DNA of 64,000 bases from Spirosoma montaniterrae (GCF_001988955.1 NZ_CP014263.1:682001-746000), one strand, 5' to 3'. Shown: positions 1-8,103, counted from the stretch's first letter. Numbers and translations: made by a program. Notes: generated by a model from the sequence alone, not told the origin.

Positions 1-386
1 TTTTTACGAATACGCTCTCTATCATATTCGCTTAGTTCTAATGTCGTTTTGAGTTCAATTTTGATTGAGAAGGGCTTATCATTTTCAACCGTAATCTGCA
101 AAGGCTTACTTGATTCCTTAAGGGTAAATTCCCAATAATTGATTTTCCCCATTTCGTCTGGTTCCCCTGCCTTCAAACCGTAAATTTTACGGCTCATGAA
201 ATTAGTGAAGTAATTGAAGGAAAGACGAGCAACATTCTCATCAAAACATAACCCCTCCAGCACCGACGTTTTGCCTACGTTGTTATCGCCTACAATTAGG
301 TTGAACTGGCCGAGATTGCTCATCTCGAAGGAGTCGAACCGCTTGAAGTTTTCGATTTTGAAATACGTGAGGTGCTGCTTTTCCAT
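1..386 (-). CDS. AAA family ATPase, N-terminal part (cut by window edge)
   Basis: The minus strand reads from an ATG at 386 to the window edge without a stop (128 codons). The first 45 residues hold a typical start of SMC/OLD-like ATPases: a short beta strand with KIENFKRFDSFE, then a Walker A motif GDNNVGKTS at about residues 33-41, followed by LEGLCF. This pattern is shared by AAA_15/AAA_21 and OLD-type ATPases found in DNA repair and in phage defence. The Walker B and any C-terminal nuclease (TOPRIM) domain lie outside the window, so the subfamily cannot be settled. It is separate from the receptor gene to its right, which is also on the minus strand and ends at 475. Confidence 0.8.
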   Translation of the reverse strand, partial: MEKQHLTYFKIENFKRFDSFEMSNLGQFNLIVGDNNVGKTSVLEGLCFDENVARLSFNYFTNFMSRKIYGLKAGEPDEMGKINYWEFTLKESSKPLQITVENDKPFSIKIELKTTLELSEYDRERIRK

Positions 387-401
387 GACGCGCAAAAAAT
401 A

Positions 402-470
402 AGGCAACGGACACGCCCACGCACGATGAGCCTACCCGTTGCCAAATCAACAAAAAAAACGGCAAACCGT
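402..470 (-). terminator. possible terminator after the TonB-dependent receptor gene
   Basis: Read on the minus strand just after the receptor stop, there is a 4-bp hairpin (ACGG/CCGT, 459-470) followed by eight T, and then a wider 8-bp inverted repeat GGCAACGG / CCGTTGCC (about 402-444) followed by a T-rich stretch. Either could end the receptor transcript before the ATPase gene. Stems are short, so the call is tentative. Confidence 0.35.
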
Positions 471-474
471 CACG

Positions 475-2841
475 CTAAAACACTACCCGGTAACTCAGCA
501 CCGGCAGCAGACCGTTCTGGTAATTGGTGCGGATGGTGCCGGTCTGCGCGTCGAAGTAGCGGTTGAAGACGTTCAGGCGGTTGGTCACGTTCTGGACGTC
601 GAGCGAGAGGGTGCGGGTGGAGTGGGGGCGGTTTTTCTTCCAGCTTAGCCGGATGTCGGTGCGGAAATAATCGGGGAGCCGCTCAGTGTAGGCGAGGTGG
701 TCGAGCCGCACGGTTTCGCCCCGTTGCTGCGACGTCGCTACGTCGATGGGCGTATCGCGGTAGCCGCCGTAGTAGGTCAGTTTCAGGTTCAGGCCCACCA
801 CGCCGTTACGAAACAGGCCATGGTCGCCCGTCGTGAATTCTTTTCCGGCCAGGAAACTCGTTGCGTGCCGACCGTCGAAACGGCTGCTTCGCCAAACCTC
901 GTCCGACCCGCGATACTCCGACCGATAGAGCGACGACGATAACAGAAAATACACGCCCCGGTTCAAGAACTGCTCCAGCGTCAGTTCAAGCCCGTAGTTG
1001 CGGCCCAGCCCGGTGTTGGTCAGTCGTTCGGTAGTCAGGCCGTCGAGGTAGTTGATGAGGGCGAACGAGTTGGCCGTGTCGGCACTGACGGGAATGTTAA
1101 ACAGACTCTGGTAGTAGGTTTCGGCTTTCAGTCGCAGGTTGTCGGTTAGTTTGCGGTCGTAGGCCAGCACGAGGTGGTGCGAGCGCGTGAAGCCGAGATT
1201 GCGGTTTAGTGGCCGGGCCACGTCGCCGAGTTGCTGGCTGGCGAACAGCACAGCCGGGTTCTGCATCTGACTGTGCAGGCCATAGCCCAGACTCAGCGAC
1301 TGCCCCGGACGGAACGCCCACCGCACCGAGCCGCGTGGCTCTACGGCGTCGGTGCCGTTTAAAAACAGCCGCAGGTAATGCAGCCCGGCGTTCAGCGTTA
1401 GCTGCTCCGACAGCCGGTAATTCCACTGCGCGAAAGCTTGCAGCGTCTGCGTGGTTTGCCCCGGCACGCGCACCGTTGTCAGCACTTGCCGACGCTCGGC
1501 ATCCCATTCGTTGCGCGACAAATCGTAGCCAATCTGCGAGCCTATCAGCCCCGCCCGAATCGTATGTTGCGTGTTTAGTTTATAGGTTAACGTGCTGGAA
1601 ACGATGCTTTTCCAGATGGTGTATTGCTCTCGGTAGCGCGGTTCGAGGGCGTAGCTTTCCAGCAGATAATCGCCTGCGTATTTGTTCTGATACCCCGATC
1701 CTGACACCACCGTTTTCAGAAACGCCCGCCGACCGAAATTAATCGAGTGCGTTAGGCCAACCGCGCCCGTATTGGCCGAAAACCGCTCGTTATAACGGTC
1801 GAAGGCGTTTTTCCAGGCGGTCGAATCGCGCACGGCGTCGGTATCCTGACTACTCAGCCCGCCGAAACCGAAGAGCGTGAGCGTACCGGCTTTGGCCGTT
1901 GGCAAGTAGACGTTGAACGAAAAATCCTGAAAGGTCGTCACGCCCGTTCCAACGTTCAGTCCCAGTCGGCTCAGTAACCCCAGCGTCGAATACCGGTAAT
2001 TGAACAGGTACGAGCCTTTGTACTTCTTTGAAAAAGGCCCCTCACTCGATACGTCTACGCCCAGCACCCCGGCCTGGACGGTGTGTTCGGCGCGTTGGTT
2101 GTTGCCCCGGCGCAGCCGCAAATCGAATACACCCGACAGCGCGTTGCCGTACTCTGCCGGAAATGCACCCGTCATGAAATCAGAATTGGCGAGCAATTGC
2201 GCACTCAAAATCGAAATACCACCCGACGCCGTGCCAACGTTGGCGAAGTGATTCGGATTTGGAATCTCAACCCCTTCCATGCGCCAGAGCAGACCGTTGG
2301 GCGTGTTGCCGCGAATCACGATGATGTTGTTCCCATCGCTGGCTCCCACCACGCCGGCGTAGGCCGTTGCCATACGGGCGGGGTCGTTGATGGCGGCTGC
2401 GAATCGCTGCGTCTCTTCGACCGAAAATGTCCGGGCCGACACCGTCGCCATTTCGTTCAGTGGCTTGTCTTTCTCAACAGTCGGTTTTACCGTCACTTCA
2501 GCCAACTGTCCGATGGCTTCTTCGAGCGCAACGGTCAGTACCAATTCTTTGCCCGCATCGACTACAACGTTTGTCAGTAGCGCGTCTTTGTAGCCCACAA
2601 ACGAAATTTTGAGCGTTTGCCGCCCCACCCGAACACCCGTCAGCCGAAACGAACCGTCGGCGTCGGTCAGCGCACCCTGTACGGGGTTGGTCGTCAATAC
2701 CACGATTGTAGCACCAGGAATAGGTGTTTGCAGGCTTTGGTCAACTACGGTGCCGCGAACGGTTTGGGTCAGAGGCTGCGCGACTGAACGGGTGGAGAAA
2801 AAAAGGCCCATCAACAGGGCCGCAGAGAAAACGAGTCGCAT
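475..2841 (-). CDS. TonB-dependent outer-membrane receptor with N-terminal carboxypeptidase-regulatory-like domain
   Basis: 788 residues. A signal peptide (about 1-21, ending SVAQP) leads into a CarboxypepD_reg-like beta-sandwich (about 28-110, with VRGTVVDQ and GATIVV), then a plug domain (about 130-240, with VIRGNTPNGLLWRMEGVEIPN and GAFPAEYGNALSGVFDLRLR), then a long beta-barrel region. There is no STN domain in front, although the gene sits in a sigma/FecR cassette; the STN domain is on the neighbouring protein (2913-4799). The likely role is active uptake or sensing of an unknown ligand. A 22-nt leader separates the ATG from a motif shared with the sigma and STN genes, so it is probably transcribed by the cassette's own ECF sigma factor. 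Confidence 0.9.
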   Translation of the reverse strand: MRLVFSAALLMGLFFSTRSVAQPLTQTVRGTVVDQSLQTPIPGATIVVLTTNPVQGALTDADGSFRLTGVRVGRQTLKISFVGYKDALLTNVVVDAGKELVLTVALEEAIGQLAEVTVKPTVEKDKPLNEMATVSARTFSVEETQRFAAAINDPARMATAYAGVVGASDGNNIIVIRGNTPNGLLWRMEGVEIPNPNHFANVGTASGGISILSAQLLANSDFMTGAFPAEYGNALSGVFDLRLRRGNNQRAEHTVQAGVLGVDVSSEGPFSKKYKGSYLFNYRYSTLGLLSRLGLNVGTGVTTFQDFSFNVYLPTAKAGTLTLFGFGGLSSQDTDAVRDSTAWKNAFDRYNERFSANTGAVGLTHSINFGRRAFLKTVVSGSGYQNKYAGDYLLESYALEPRYREQYTIWKSIVSSTLTYKLNTQHTIRAGLIGSQIGYDLSRNEWDAERRQVLTTVRVPGQTTQTLQAFAQWNYRLSEQLTLNAGLHYLRLFLNGTDAVEPRGSVRWAFRPGQSLSLGYGLHSQMQNPAVLFASQQLGDVARPLNRNLGFTRSHHLVLAYDRKLTDNLRLKAETYYQSLFNIPVSADTANSFALINYLDGLTTERLTNTGLGRNYGLELTLEQFLNRGVYFLLSSSLYRSEYRGSDEVWRSSRFDGRHATSFLAGKEFTTGDHGLFRNGVVGLNLKLTYYGGYRDTPIDVATSQQRGETVRLDHLAYTERLPDYFRTDIRLSWKKNRPHSTRTLSLDVQNVTNRLNVFNRYFDAQTGTIRTNYQNGLLPVLSYRVVF

Positions 2842-2863
2842 AGCGGATCAGGTTGTTTGCCGC

Positions 2864-2892
2864 TATGACCACTGGAAGGGCATTTACCCCTA
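2864..2892 (-). promoter_or_regulatory. putative ECF-sigma promoter of the TonB receptor gene
   Basis: On the minus strand the two blocks TAGGGGT (2892-2886) and TGGTCATA (2871-2864) are separated by exactly 14 nt. The -10-like block ends 22 nt before the receptor ATG. The same two blocks with the same spacing occur before the STN gene and before the sigma gene. GTC in the -10 block is common in ECF promoters. Confidence 0.7.
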
Positions 2893-2912
2893 TGCACTGG
2901 TACGAGCCAATG

Positions 2913-4799
2913 TCAGAGCCCCACCCGCAGCCCTGCCTGCCAGCCCAACCAGCCCGACCAGACATCCCGAAGCCTCAACGCGTTATTGTCTCTGACGACC
3001 ACCGCAGGAAGGCTGATATTTGCCAGTGGACTCAAAGCCGAATCCTCTGTATAATAGCCGTTCAGGGTCGGACCAACCGATATACCGATGCGCGGACCAA
3101 ACTGCTTTACCACGGTTGGCGAAAGCCGTAGCAACAGATTTGCGTCGTCGATAAACAGGTTGGTGCGGTTGAGTTGGTGAACCATGCCCTCTACTGCAAA
3201 TGACCAGCCCCGGCGGTCGGCGGTGGCCGTGCCAAGGCCGTAGCCGTAACTCCAGACGTTGGTGGTCGGGTTCAGGCCCGCCGTAAAGACGTTGTAAAAC
3301 TGCCGGACGCCGATGCGAAAGGTGGCGTTCAACGTTGTAATCTCGTTGGCCGACAGTTCGATGTTGCGGTAGCCGTTTTCTTTTACGAAACTCAGAAAAC
3401 CAATCGGGGCTTTTTCCGATGAACGCGCTACGTTGATAAACCCTACCTGCCGCCCGCTGACCACGTCTTGAGCTTTGTTCAGAAAACCACTGATTTGCCA
3501 GCCTGTCAGTTGGCCCTGCACCACGTTTGTGAAACCGGCAATTTGCCAGCCCAGCACGTCGGCAGCGGCTACGTTGGCGAAACCAGCCACCTGAACGGCC
3601 TGAACGGTTTGGCGATTTGTGTTCAGAAAACCAGCCAGTTGCACACCGTTTGCCGTGCCTCGCGTAACGTTTGTGAAACCTGCCGCCTGAAAGCCGCGTA
3701 CATTACCACCCACGGTATTGATGAACCCAGCCAGTTGCACCGGCCCGACATTGCCCTGATTCGTGTTCATAAATCCGGCTAACTGAACGCCCTGCGTATT
3801 GCCGCCAACAAGGTTGCCAAACCCTGCTGCCTGAAAGCCGCGCACGTCTTCGCGAATGAGGTTCATAAATCCACCCAGTTCCATCTTCCTGACGCCGAGC
3901 GCGTACCCCATAAACATGTTTATCGAATAATCGTTGATGATGCGCCCACCCAGCGAGCGGTTTGTGCCAAGACCCGGTACGAGCGATACCTGCCAGGTGC
4001 GGTATAAGGTATCACGGTCGAGGTTGATGCTGTTAATCAGTTGCTTAGTCGATAATGTCCAGCGGCCCAGCGTTTGGCGGCTGCGCTCCAGAAACGACGC
4101 GGGCATAGCGACCACGCCCGAATCGGCAGACGCGAACACGACGGGCCGTTCGGTCAGCATGGGCGTGGGGCGGCTGGCGGTATCGGTGGGGAGCGGTCGC
4201 GTGTCTAATGGGTCGATGACCGTTGGGCGGGGAATAGCCGTGAGGTAAATGTTCTGCGGCTGCGACCGGCGCGACGGTATGGTAAGCGACTGACTCAGAT
4301 ACGCCTGCCGCCGAACTTCGAGCCGCACCACCGACAGCGTAGCGGGCAATTTCAGCCGGTAATAGCCGTACTCGTTCGATACCGCCGACCGCAGCGAAGT
4401 GCGTTCAAACAGACTCACCGCTCCCACGCGTTCCGATGTTTGCCCGTCAATGATGTAGCCGTCGAGAATAAAATCTTTCGGCTGTTCGGGTTCGTCGGCC
4501 CGTAACAGAATAATATGATTACCCCGCGTCCGCAGCCGAATGCTGCCCCCGAACAATTGCCCCAGCACGTCGCGAACAGGCCGTTTGGTAGCTCGGAGCG
4601 TAACGGTTCGATTGGCGGGCAGAAGGGCCGGGTTGTACGAAAAACTGAACTTCCCGGCCTGACTGATTTTAGCTAATGCCTGACTCAGGGTTTCGTTTCG
4701 CAAATCGATTGACACCAATCGTTCGAGTGGGGGCGCAGGTTGGGCAATGAGTGAGAGTGGAAGTAGAAAAAGCAGAACAACTGTACGAAAACGGGTCAT
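2913..4799 (-). CDS. STN-domain surface protein with 16-residue GFxN repeats
   Basis: 628 residues from the ATG at 4799, chosen because it starts a clean signal peptide (MTRFRTVVLLFLLPLSLIAQ) and follows the shared promoter motif; a longer reading from 4859 would overlap the upstream gene. After the signal comes an STN (secretin/TonB N-terminal) domain at about 28-105, then a carboxypeptidase-regulatory-like domain at about 112-190. From about residue 300 there are roughly ten consecutive 16-residue repeats of the form QxAGFxNxxxGxVxGx, then a C-terminal stretch rich in alternating hydrophobic residues that could be a beta-barrel or sheet. In FecIR systems the STN domain of the receptor talks to FecR; here it is a separate protein. 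Similar repeats are known from surface proteins of the LA_2272 type (from memory). Function is inferred to be signalling at the cell surface. Confidence 0.75.
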   Translation of the reverse strand: MTRFRTVVLLFLLPLSLIAQPAPPLERLVSIDLRNETLSQALAKISQAGKFSFSYNPALLPANRTVTLRATKRPVRDVLGQLFGGSIRLRTRGNHIILLRADEPEQPKDFILDGYIIDGQTSERVGAVSLFERTSLRSAVSNEYGYYRLKLPATLSVVRLEVRRQAYLSQSLTIPSRRSQPQNIYLTAIPRPTVIDPLDTRPLPTDTASRPTPMLTERPVVFASADSGVVAMPASFLERSRQTLGRWTLSTKQLINSINLDRDTLYRTWQVSLVPGLGTNRSLGGRIINDYSINMFMGYALGVRKMELGGFMNLIREDVRGFQAAGFGNLVGGNTQGVQLAGFMNTNQGNVGPVQLAGFINTVGGNVRGFQAAGFTNVTRGTANGVQLAGFLNTNRQTVQAVQVAGFANVAAADVLGWQIAGFTNVVQGQLTGWQISGFLNKAQDVVSGRQVGFINVARSSEKAPIGFLSFVKENGYRNIELSANEITTLNATFRIGVRQFYNVFTAGLNPTTNVWSYGYGLGTATADRRGWSFAVEGMVHQLNRTNLFIDDANLLLRLSPTVVKQFGPRIGISVGPTLNGYYTEDSALSPLANISLPAVVVRDNNALRLRDVWSGWLGWQAGLRVGL

Positions 4800-4820
4800 A
4801 ACAAAGCGTGATTTTGGCCA

Positions 4821-4849
4821 TATGACCAGCCAGTAGACCAAAACCCCTA
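4821..4849 (-). promoter_or_regulatory. putative ECF-sigma promoter of the STN gene
   Basis: Blocks TAGGGGT (4849-4843) and TGGTCATA (4828-4821) with 14 nt between them. The -35-like block overlaps the fecR stop codon, so the STN gene would have its own promoter although it lies directly behind fecR. The -10-like block ends 21 nt before the ATG. Confidence 0.7.
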
Positions 4850-5881
4850 CTCGTAACAACCCGTTCCGCTCAAAACGCGCGTATTGCCCTCGCGCCGAAC
4901 AGTCAGTGAGAGCGTTTCTGCCACTACAGCCAGCACAGCGTCGATGGGTTCGTTACCGAAGTCAGCCGTCAGATGGCAGTTATTGAGGTCGGCATTGTTC
5001 AGGCGAATATCAGTGCCGTACACCTCGCGCAGGGTTTGCACCACGTCGGCCAGCGATGCGTTTGCAAATGATAGTCGCCCGGTCTGATACGCCAGCCGGT
5101 TGGCATCGAGCGAAACAGGTCGGCGGATGGTATCAGCGGGGGCGAAATATGTCGCCTGTTGATTGGGCGTCAGCACTACAGCCTGCCTGCGAGCCGAAAG
5201 CTGCACCCGGCCCGTGCGCACCGCCACCCGAACGCTGTCGCCTACGACCCGCACGTTGAACGATGTTCCAAGTACGCGCACCACAGCCTGTCCTGCCCGT
5301 ACCCGGAACGGATGCGCCGGGTCGTGGGCTACCTCAAAAAATGCCTCGCCCGTCAGCACCACCTCGCGGCTGCTGTCGGCAAACGTGGCTGGGTAGGTCA
5401 GGCGACTGTTTCGGTTGAGCAGCACCCGCGAGCCATCGGGCAGGGTGAATCGTTTCGGGCTGGTTGTTGTAGCGGCAGATAACTGTGCGGTCGGCTGTCC
5501 GACGTTGCCCGTGTCCCGCAGTCGCCAGACCGATACGCCCACCAGCACGGCCAACGTCAGCATGGCAGCAATGCGGCTGTAAACCAACCAGTTGGGGCGA
5601 GTTGGCGTAACGGGCATGGGCCGGATTTCAGGGTTGGAAACAGAAGGTTTCTGCATCTGCTTCCGAACATGCTGCCAGGCGGCTTCGGTGTTGACTGTCG
5701 TGGTTGGGGTAAGCGCGCTGGCGGTGGCCCAGATGCGGGCAAAGCGTTTATATTCGCGCTGGTTGGCTGGGTTGGTTAGCCAACGACGCACCCGGTCGGC
5801 CTCGGCTTCGGAGGCTTCGCCCGCCAGAAACTTGCCCAGCAGCGCGTCGTCGATAGGTGGTTGCGGTTCGGTTGCCATCAT
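4847..5881 (-). CDS. FecR family anti-sigma factor (with DUF4974)
   Basis: 344 residues from the ATG at 5881, whose ATGA overlaps the stop of the sigma gene and so suggests translational coupling. The cytoplasmic N-terminal part (about 1-85) resembles FecR anti-sigma regions; one membrane segment lies at about 100-120 (SRIAAMLTLAVLVGVSVW). The periplasmic FecR domain follows (LPDGSRVLLNRNSRLTYP, GEAFFEVAHD, VLGTSFNVR), and a DUF4974 domain closes the protein (DVVQTLREVYGTDIRLNN). FecR holds or activates the partner ECF sigma factor in response to a signal from the outer membrane, usually through an STN domain; in this cassette that would be the neighbouring STN protein. Confidence 0.92.
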   Translation of the reverse strand: MMATEPQPPIDDALLGKFLAGEASEAEADRVRRWLTNPANQREYKRFARIWATASALTPTTTVNTEAAWQHVRKQMQKPSVSNPEIRPMPVTPTRPNWLVYSRIAAMLTLAVLVGVSVWRLRDTGNVGQPTAQLSAATTTSPKRFTLPDGSRVLLNRNSRLTYPATFADSSREVVLTGEAFFEVAHDPAHPFRVRAGQAVVRVLGTSFNVRVVGDSVRVAVRTGRVQLSARRQAVVLTPNQQATYFAPADTIRRPVSLDANRLAYQTGRLSFANASLADVVQTLREVYGTDIRLNNADLNNCHLTADFGNEPIDAVLAVVAETLSLTVRREGNTRVLSGTGCYE

Positions 5882-6459
5882 GCCCCGGCCTCTACGGCCA
5901 GCCAAACAAAAAGTGGTAAACAATCGCTCAATTCAGTACGGAGGATACGGAGTGCTTTGCCAATCTGATTTTCAACGGTTTTGGTGGCAATGCCCAACTG
6001 GTCGGCAATTTCTTTATACGATAATTCCTCAAATCGGCTCAGTTCAAAGGCGCGTCGGCATTGTTCGGGCAATCGGCCAATGGCCCGTTGGAGCCGCGTA
6101 CTCAACTCGTCGGCCAGCAGAGCCTGTGTAGGGCTAACTGCGTCGGCGTAGAGTTCAGAAGCGGCCTGCTGTCGGTGCTGCGCCTGATTGGTTTGCTGAC
6201 TGATTCGGTTCAGGCAGCGATTATGTACAGCCCGATACAGATACGCCTTCAGCGACGTGGTAATGAGCAGCGATTCGCGCCGTTCCCAGATTGTCACAAA
6301 CACACTTTGCACTACCTCCTCGGCTTCGTCGGTATCGCCCACAATCGGGCTGGCATACCGGCAGAGGGGCGCGTAATACTGACGAAATACGCCCTCGAAC
6401 ACCGCTTCGTTGCCGATGCGGATTTCACCAATCAGGGTTTCGTCTGGGGTGGTCTGCAC
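5878..6459 (-). CDS. ECF RNA polymerase sigma factor, FecI-like
   Basis: 193 residues with sigma-70 region 2 (FRQYYAPLCRYA through EVVQSVFVTIWERR, about 25-75) and region 4 (LPEQCRRAFELSRFEELSYKEIADQLG, about 130-165), and no region 1 or 3, as in ECF factors. It is first in the order sigma, fecR, STN protein, receptor, and overlaps fecR by 4 nt. A two-block motif 53-80 nt upstream recurs before the STN and receptor genes, which suggests that this factor recognises it and also controls its own gene. Confidence 0.93.
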   Translation of the reverse strand: MQTTPDETLIGEIRIGNEAVFEGVFRQYYAPLCRYASPIVGDTDEAEEVVQSVFVTIWERRESLLITTSLKAYLYRAVHNRCLNRISQQTNQAQHRQQAASELYADAVSPTQALLADELSTRLQRAIGRLPEQCRRAFELSRFEELSYKEIADQLGIATKTVENQIGKALRILRTELSDCLPLFVWLAVEAGA

Positions 6460-6511
6460 AAAAGGAGCGGTAATTGTCAGCAGAATTCTTCGTTTTCAGT
6501 GATTTTGCCCA

Positions 6512-6540
6512 TATGACCATCAAATGACGGTATACCCCTA
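6512..6540 (-). promoter_or_regulatory. putative autoregulatory ECF-sigma promoter of the sigma gene
   Basis: Blocks TAGGGGT (6540-6534) and TGGTCATA (6519-6512) separated by 14 nt, about 52 nt before the sigma ATG. The downstream flank GGGCAAAATCAC also resembles the one at the STN gene (GGCCAAAATCAC). Confidence 0.7.
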
Positions 6541-6591
6541 CGCCGGATTGAAAATAACCCAATCACTTGACACGCGTACTACTCAAAACAC

Positions 6592-7002
6592 CTAAAACCC
6601 AATGCGTTCGCGTTTTTGCTCGATGCCCATTGAGCGCAGCAGATCAAGAGCAATGCGGTCGTCGTGTTTACGTTTCCAGAAATCGGCTTCGAGCCGGAGT
6701 TTATCAATCTCGATTTGCTGCTTTTCAACGGTCAGTCGCAGGGTTTCAAGGTCGCGTTCGGTTGTGTTGTCGGCAAGCGGAATTGCCTGCACCGACACGG
6801 CGTCGTCGGTAAGCAGGGCCACGGGCGACAGGTCGAGCACAGCGGCAATCTGGCTCAGTCGTGAGAGCGTCAACTCGGTTTTGCCGCGTTCGATGTCGCC
6901 GTAAGCTGTGGTCGAAAGGCCCAGCAGATCGGCCATGTTTTCCTGCGAAAGACCGCGTTGCAGCCGTTGCAGGCGTATTTTTTCTTCGACGGATGGTTTC
7001 AT
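6592..7002 (-). CDS. XRE-family helix-turn-helix regulator with C-terminal coiled coil
   Basis: 136 residues. The first 65 form a Cro/CI-type helix-turn-helix (IRLQRLQRGLSQENMADLLGLS, then YGDIERGKTELTLSRLSQIA). Residues about 80-115 are rich in charged heptads (ERDLETLRLTVEKQQIEIDKLRLEAD), a likely coiled coil for dimerisation. It is divergent from clpP, with a repeat element between them. Its target is unknown; proteins of this shape are common single-gene regulators in Cytophagales. Confidence 0.85.
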   Translation of the reverse strand: MKPSVEEKIRLQRLQRGLSQENMADLLGLSTTAYGDIERGKTELTLSRLSQIAAVLDLSPVALLTDDAVSVQAIPLADNTTERDLETLRLTVEKQQIEIDKLRLEADFWKRKHDDRIALDLLRSMGIEQKRERIGF

Positions 7003-7089
7003 ATCAAGTAGTGCCGATAAAATCTAAACCGGAACCGACAGGGTTTTTCGGTTGCATAACGCATTTTTGTGTCGTTCAGTGCTAAGTGA

Positions 7090-7178
7090 TTTAAACGCAG
7101 AGGTAGCAGAGATATACGCAGAGAGAACAGAGTTCTTTGCGTTCTCTGCGCTAACCTCGGTTTCCTCTGCGTTTAAAC
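7090..7178. repeat. imperfect inverted repeat, TTTAAACGCAGAG family (gene-less copy)
   Basis: The two ends are TTTAAACGCAGAGG and CCTCTGCGTTTAAAC, and the match continues inward with interruptions over about 40 nt on each side. The same ends occur at 12806-13272, where they enclose a gene, and at 14233-14319. This copy lies between the XRE gene and clpP and could affect the clpP leader. Confidence 0.8.
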
Positions 7179-7234
7179 TGTCGAAACTTACACCCAGCAA
7201 ACATAGTTTTTAAACTAAAGTGTCAATCCAATAT

Positions 7235-7909
7235 ATGAATTTTCAGAACGAATTCCGCAAGTTTGCCGTACATCATATGGGTCTCAACGGCCTCACCGTC
7301 GACGGCTATGTAAACCACACCATTGAGAACATGACCCGCTCGGTCATTGAAGAACGCCCGATGAATTTCCGGGAAGTAGACGTGTTCTCGCGTTTGATGG
7401 CCGACCGGATTATTTTTATGGGCCTGCCCGTTGACGATAATATCGCCAACATTATCGTAGCGCAACTGCTCTTCCTCGAATCGGCTGACCCGAAAAAAGA
7501 CATTCTAATGTATCTGAACAGCCCCGGTGGTTCGGTCTACGCTGGTCTGGGCATTTACGATACCATGCAGTACGTGCGGCCCGACGTAGCTACGGTCTGC
7601 ACCAGTCTGGCTGCGTCGATGGGCGCGGTATTACTGGCGGGTGGCGCGGCTGGCAAACGGTCGGCACTGCCGCACGCCCGGATTATGATTCACCAGCCGA
7701 GTGGGGGGGCGCAGGGCCAATCGGTCGATATTGAGATTACGGCCCGCGAAATCGTAAAATTACGCGAAGAGTTGTATCAGATTTTATCCGACCATTCGGG
7801 CAAAACCGTGGAGCAAATCGAGAAAGATTCGGACCGCGACAAGTGGATGCGGGCCGAAGAAGCCAAAGAGTACGGCCTGATCGATGAAGTGCTACGCCGG
7901 GAACGGTAG
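7235..7909 (+). CDS. clpP: ATP-dependent Clp protease proteolytic subunit
   Basis: 224 residues from the ATG at 7235; an in-frame GTG at 7220 is possible, but the ATG gives the N-terminus usual in Bacteroidota ([14 protein letters not shown]). The catalytic triad is visible and spaced as in E. coli ClpP: Ser128 in AASMGA, His153 in MIHQP, Asp202 in DRDK. ClpP forms a double heptameric ring that degrades proteins fed by ClpX or ClpA/C in the cytoplasm. clpX follows in the same direction, but two hairpins with T-tracts and a promoter lie between them, so the two genes may be transcribed separately. Confidence 0.97.
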   Translation: MNFQNEFRKFAVHHMGLNGLTVDGYVNHTIENMTRSVIEERPMNFREVDVFSRLMADRIIFMGLPVDDNIANIIVAQLLFLESADPKKDILMYLNSPGGSVYAGLGIYDTMQYVRPDVATVCTSLAASMGAVLLAGGAAGKRSALPHARIMIHQPSGGAQGQSVDIEITAREIVKLREELYQILSDHSGKTVEQIEKDSDRDKWMRAEEAKEYGLIDEVLRRER

Positions 7910-7935
7910 TGGCCTGAAGTGGGCCTTTGGCGCAG

Positions 7936-7968
7936 AAAATACAGCTTTCATCGAAGGCTGTATTTTTT
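7936..7968 (+). terminator. rho-independent terminator after clpP
   Basis: Perfect 10-bp inverted repeat AAAATACAGC / GCTGTATTTT around an 11-nt loop, followed by further T. It lies 26 nt behind the clpP stop. The A-rich left side means it could also work on the other strand. Confidence 0.8.
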
Positions 7969-7993
7969 ATTCAGTTTATTTCTGGTGCAGACG

Positions 7994-8025
7994 TTTGCCC
8001 ATTTGCCGACCGAACAATAACTTTG
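7994..8025 (+). promoter_or_regulatory. Bacteroidota-type promoter of clpX
   Basis: TTTG (7994-7997) and TAACTTTG (8018-8025) separated by 20 nt match the primary-sigma consensus of Bacteroidota (TTTG, about 19 nt, TAnnTTTG). The expected transcript start is near 8030-8033, so the mRNA would begin just before the hairpin at 8035-8060. Confidence 0.7.
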
Positions 8026-8034
8026 TTTGCTACG

Positions 8035-8068
8035 GATAGCCCGGTTGCTGCCGGGCTATCTTTTTTTT
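8035..8068 (+). terminator. hairpin with U-tract in the clpX leader (terminator or attenuator)
   Basis: Perfect 10-bp stem GATAGCCCGG / CCGGGCTATC with a 6-nt loop TTGCTG, followed by eight T. It has the form of an intrinsic terminator, yet lies about 10 nt after the predicted clpX promoter and 35 nt before the clpX ATG. It may be a second terminator for clpP, or an attenuator or stabilising hairpin for clpX mRNA. Confidence 0.75.
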
Positions 8069-8103
8069 GCCAACTTCGACCAACAAATACACTGCAACCT
8101 TTC

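Noticed and set aside
3400..3900. Regular DNA periodicity resembling a CRISPR or minisatellite array
   Set aside because: The period is about 48 bp and encodes the 16-residue protein repeats in frame; bases vary at third positions and there are no constant repeats with unique spacers.
7927..8103. N-terminal extension of clpX by 59 residues
   Set aside because: The extension would be coded by a terminator, a promoter and a hairpin; the zinc-binding start at 8104 fits the family.
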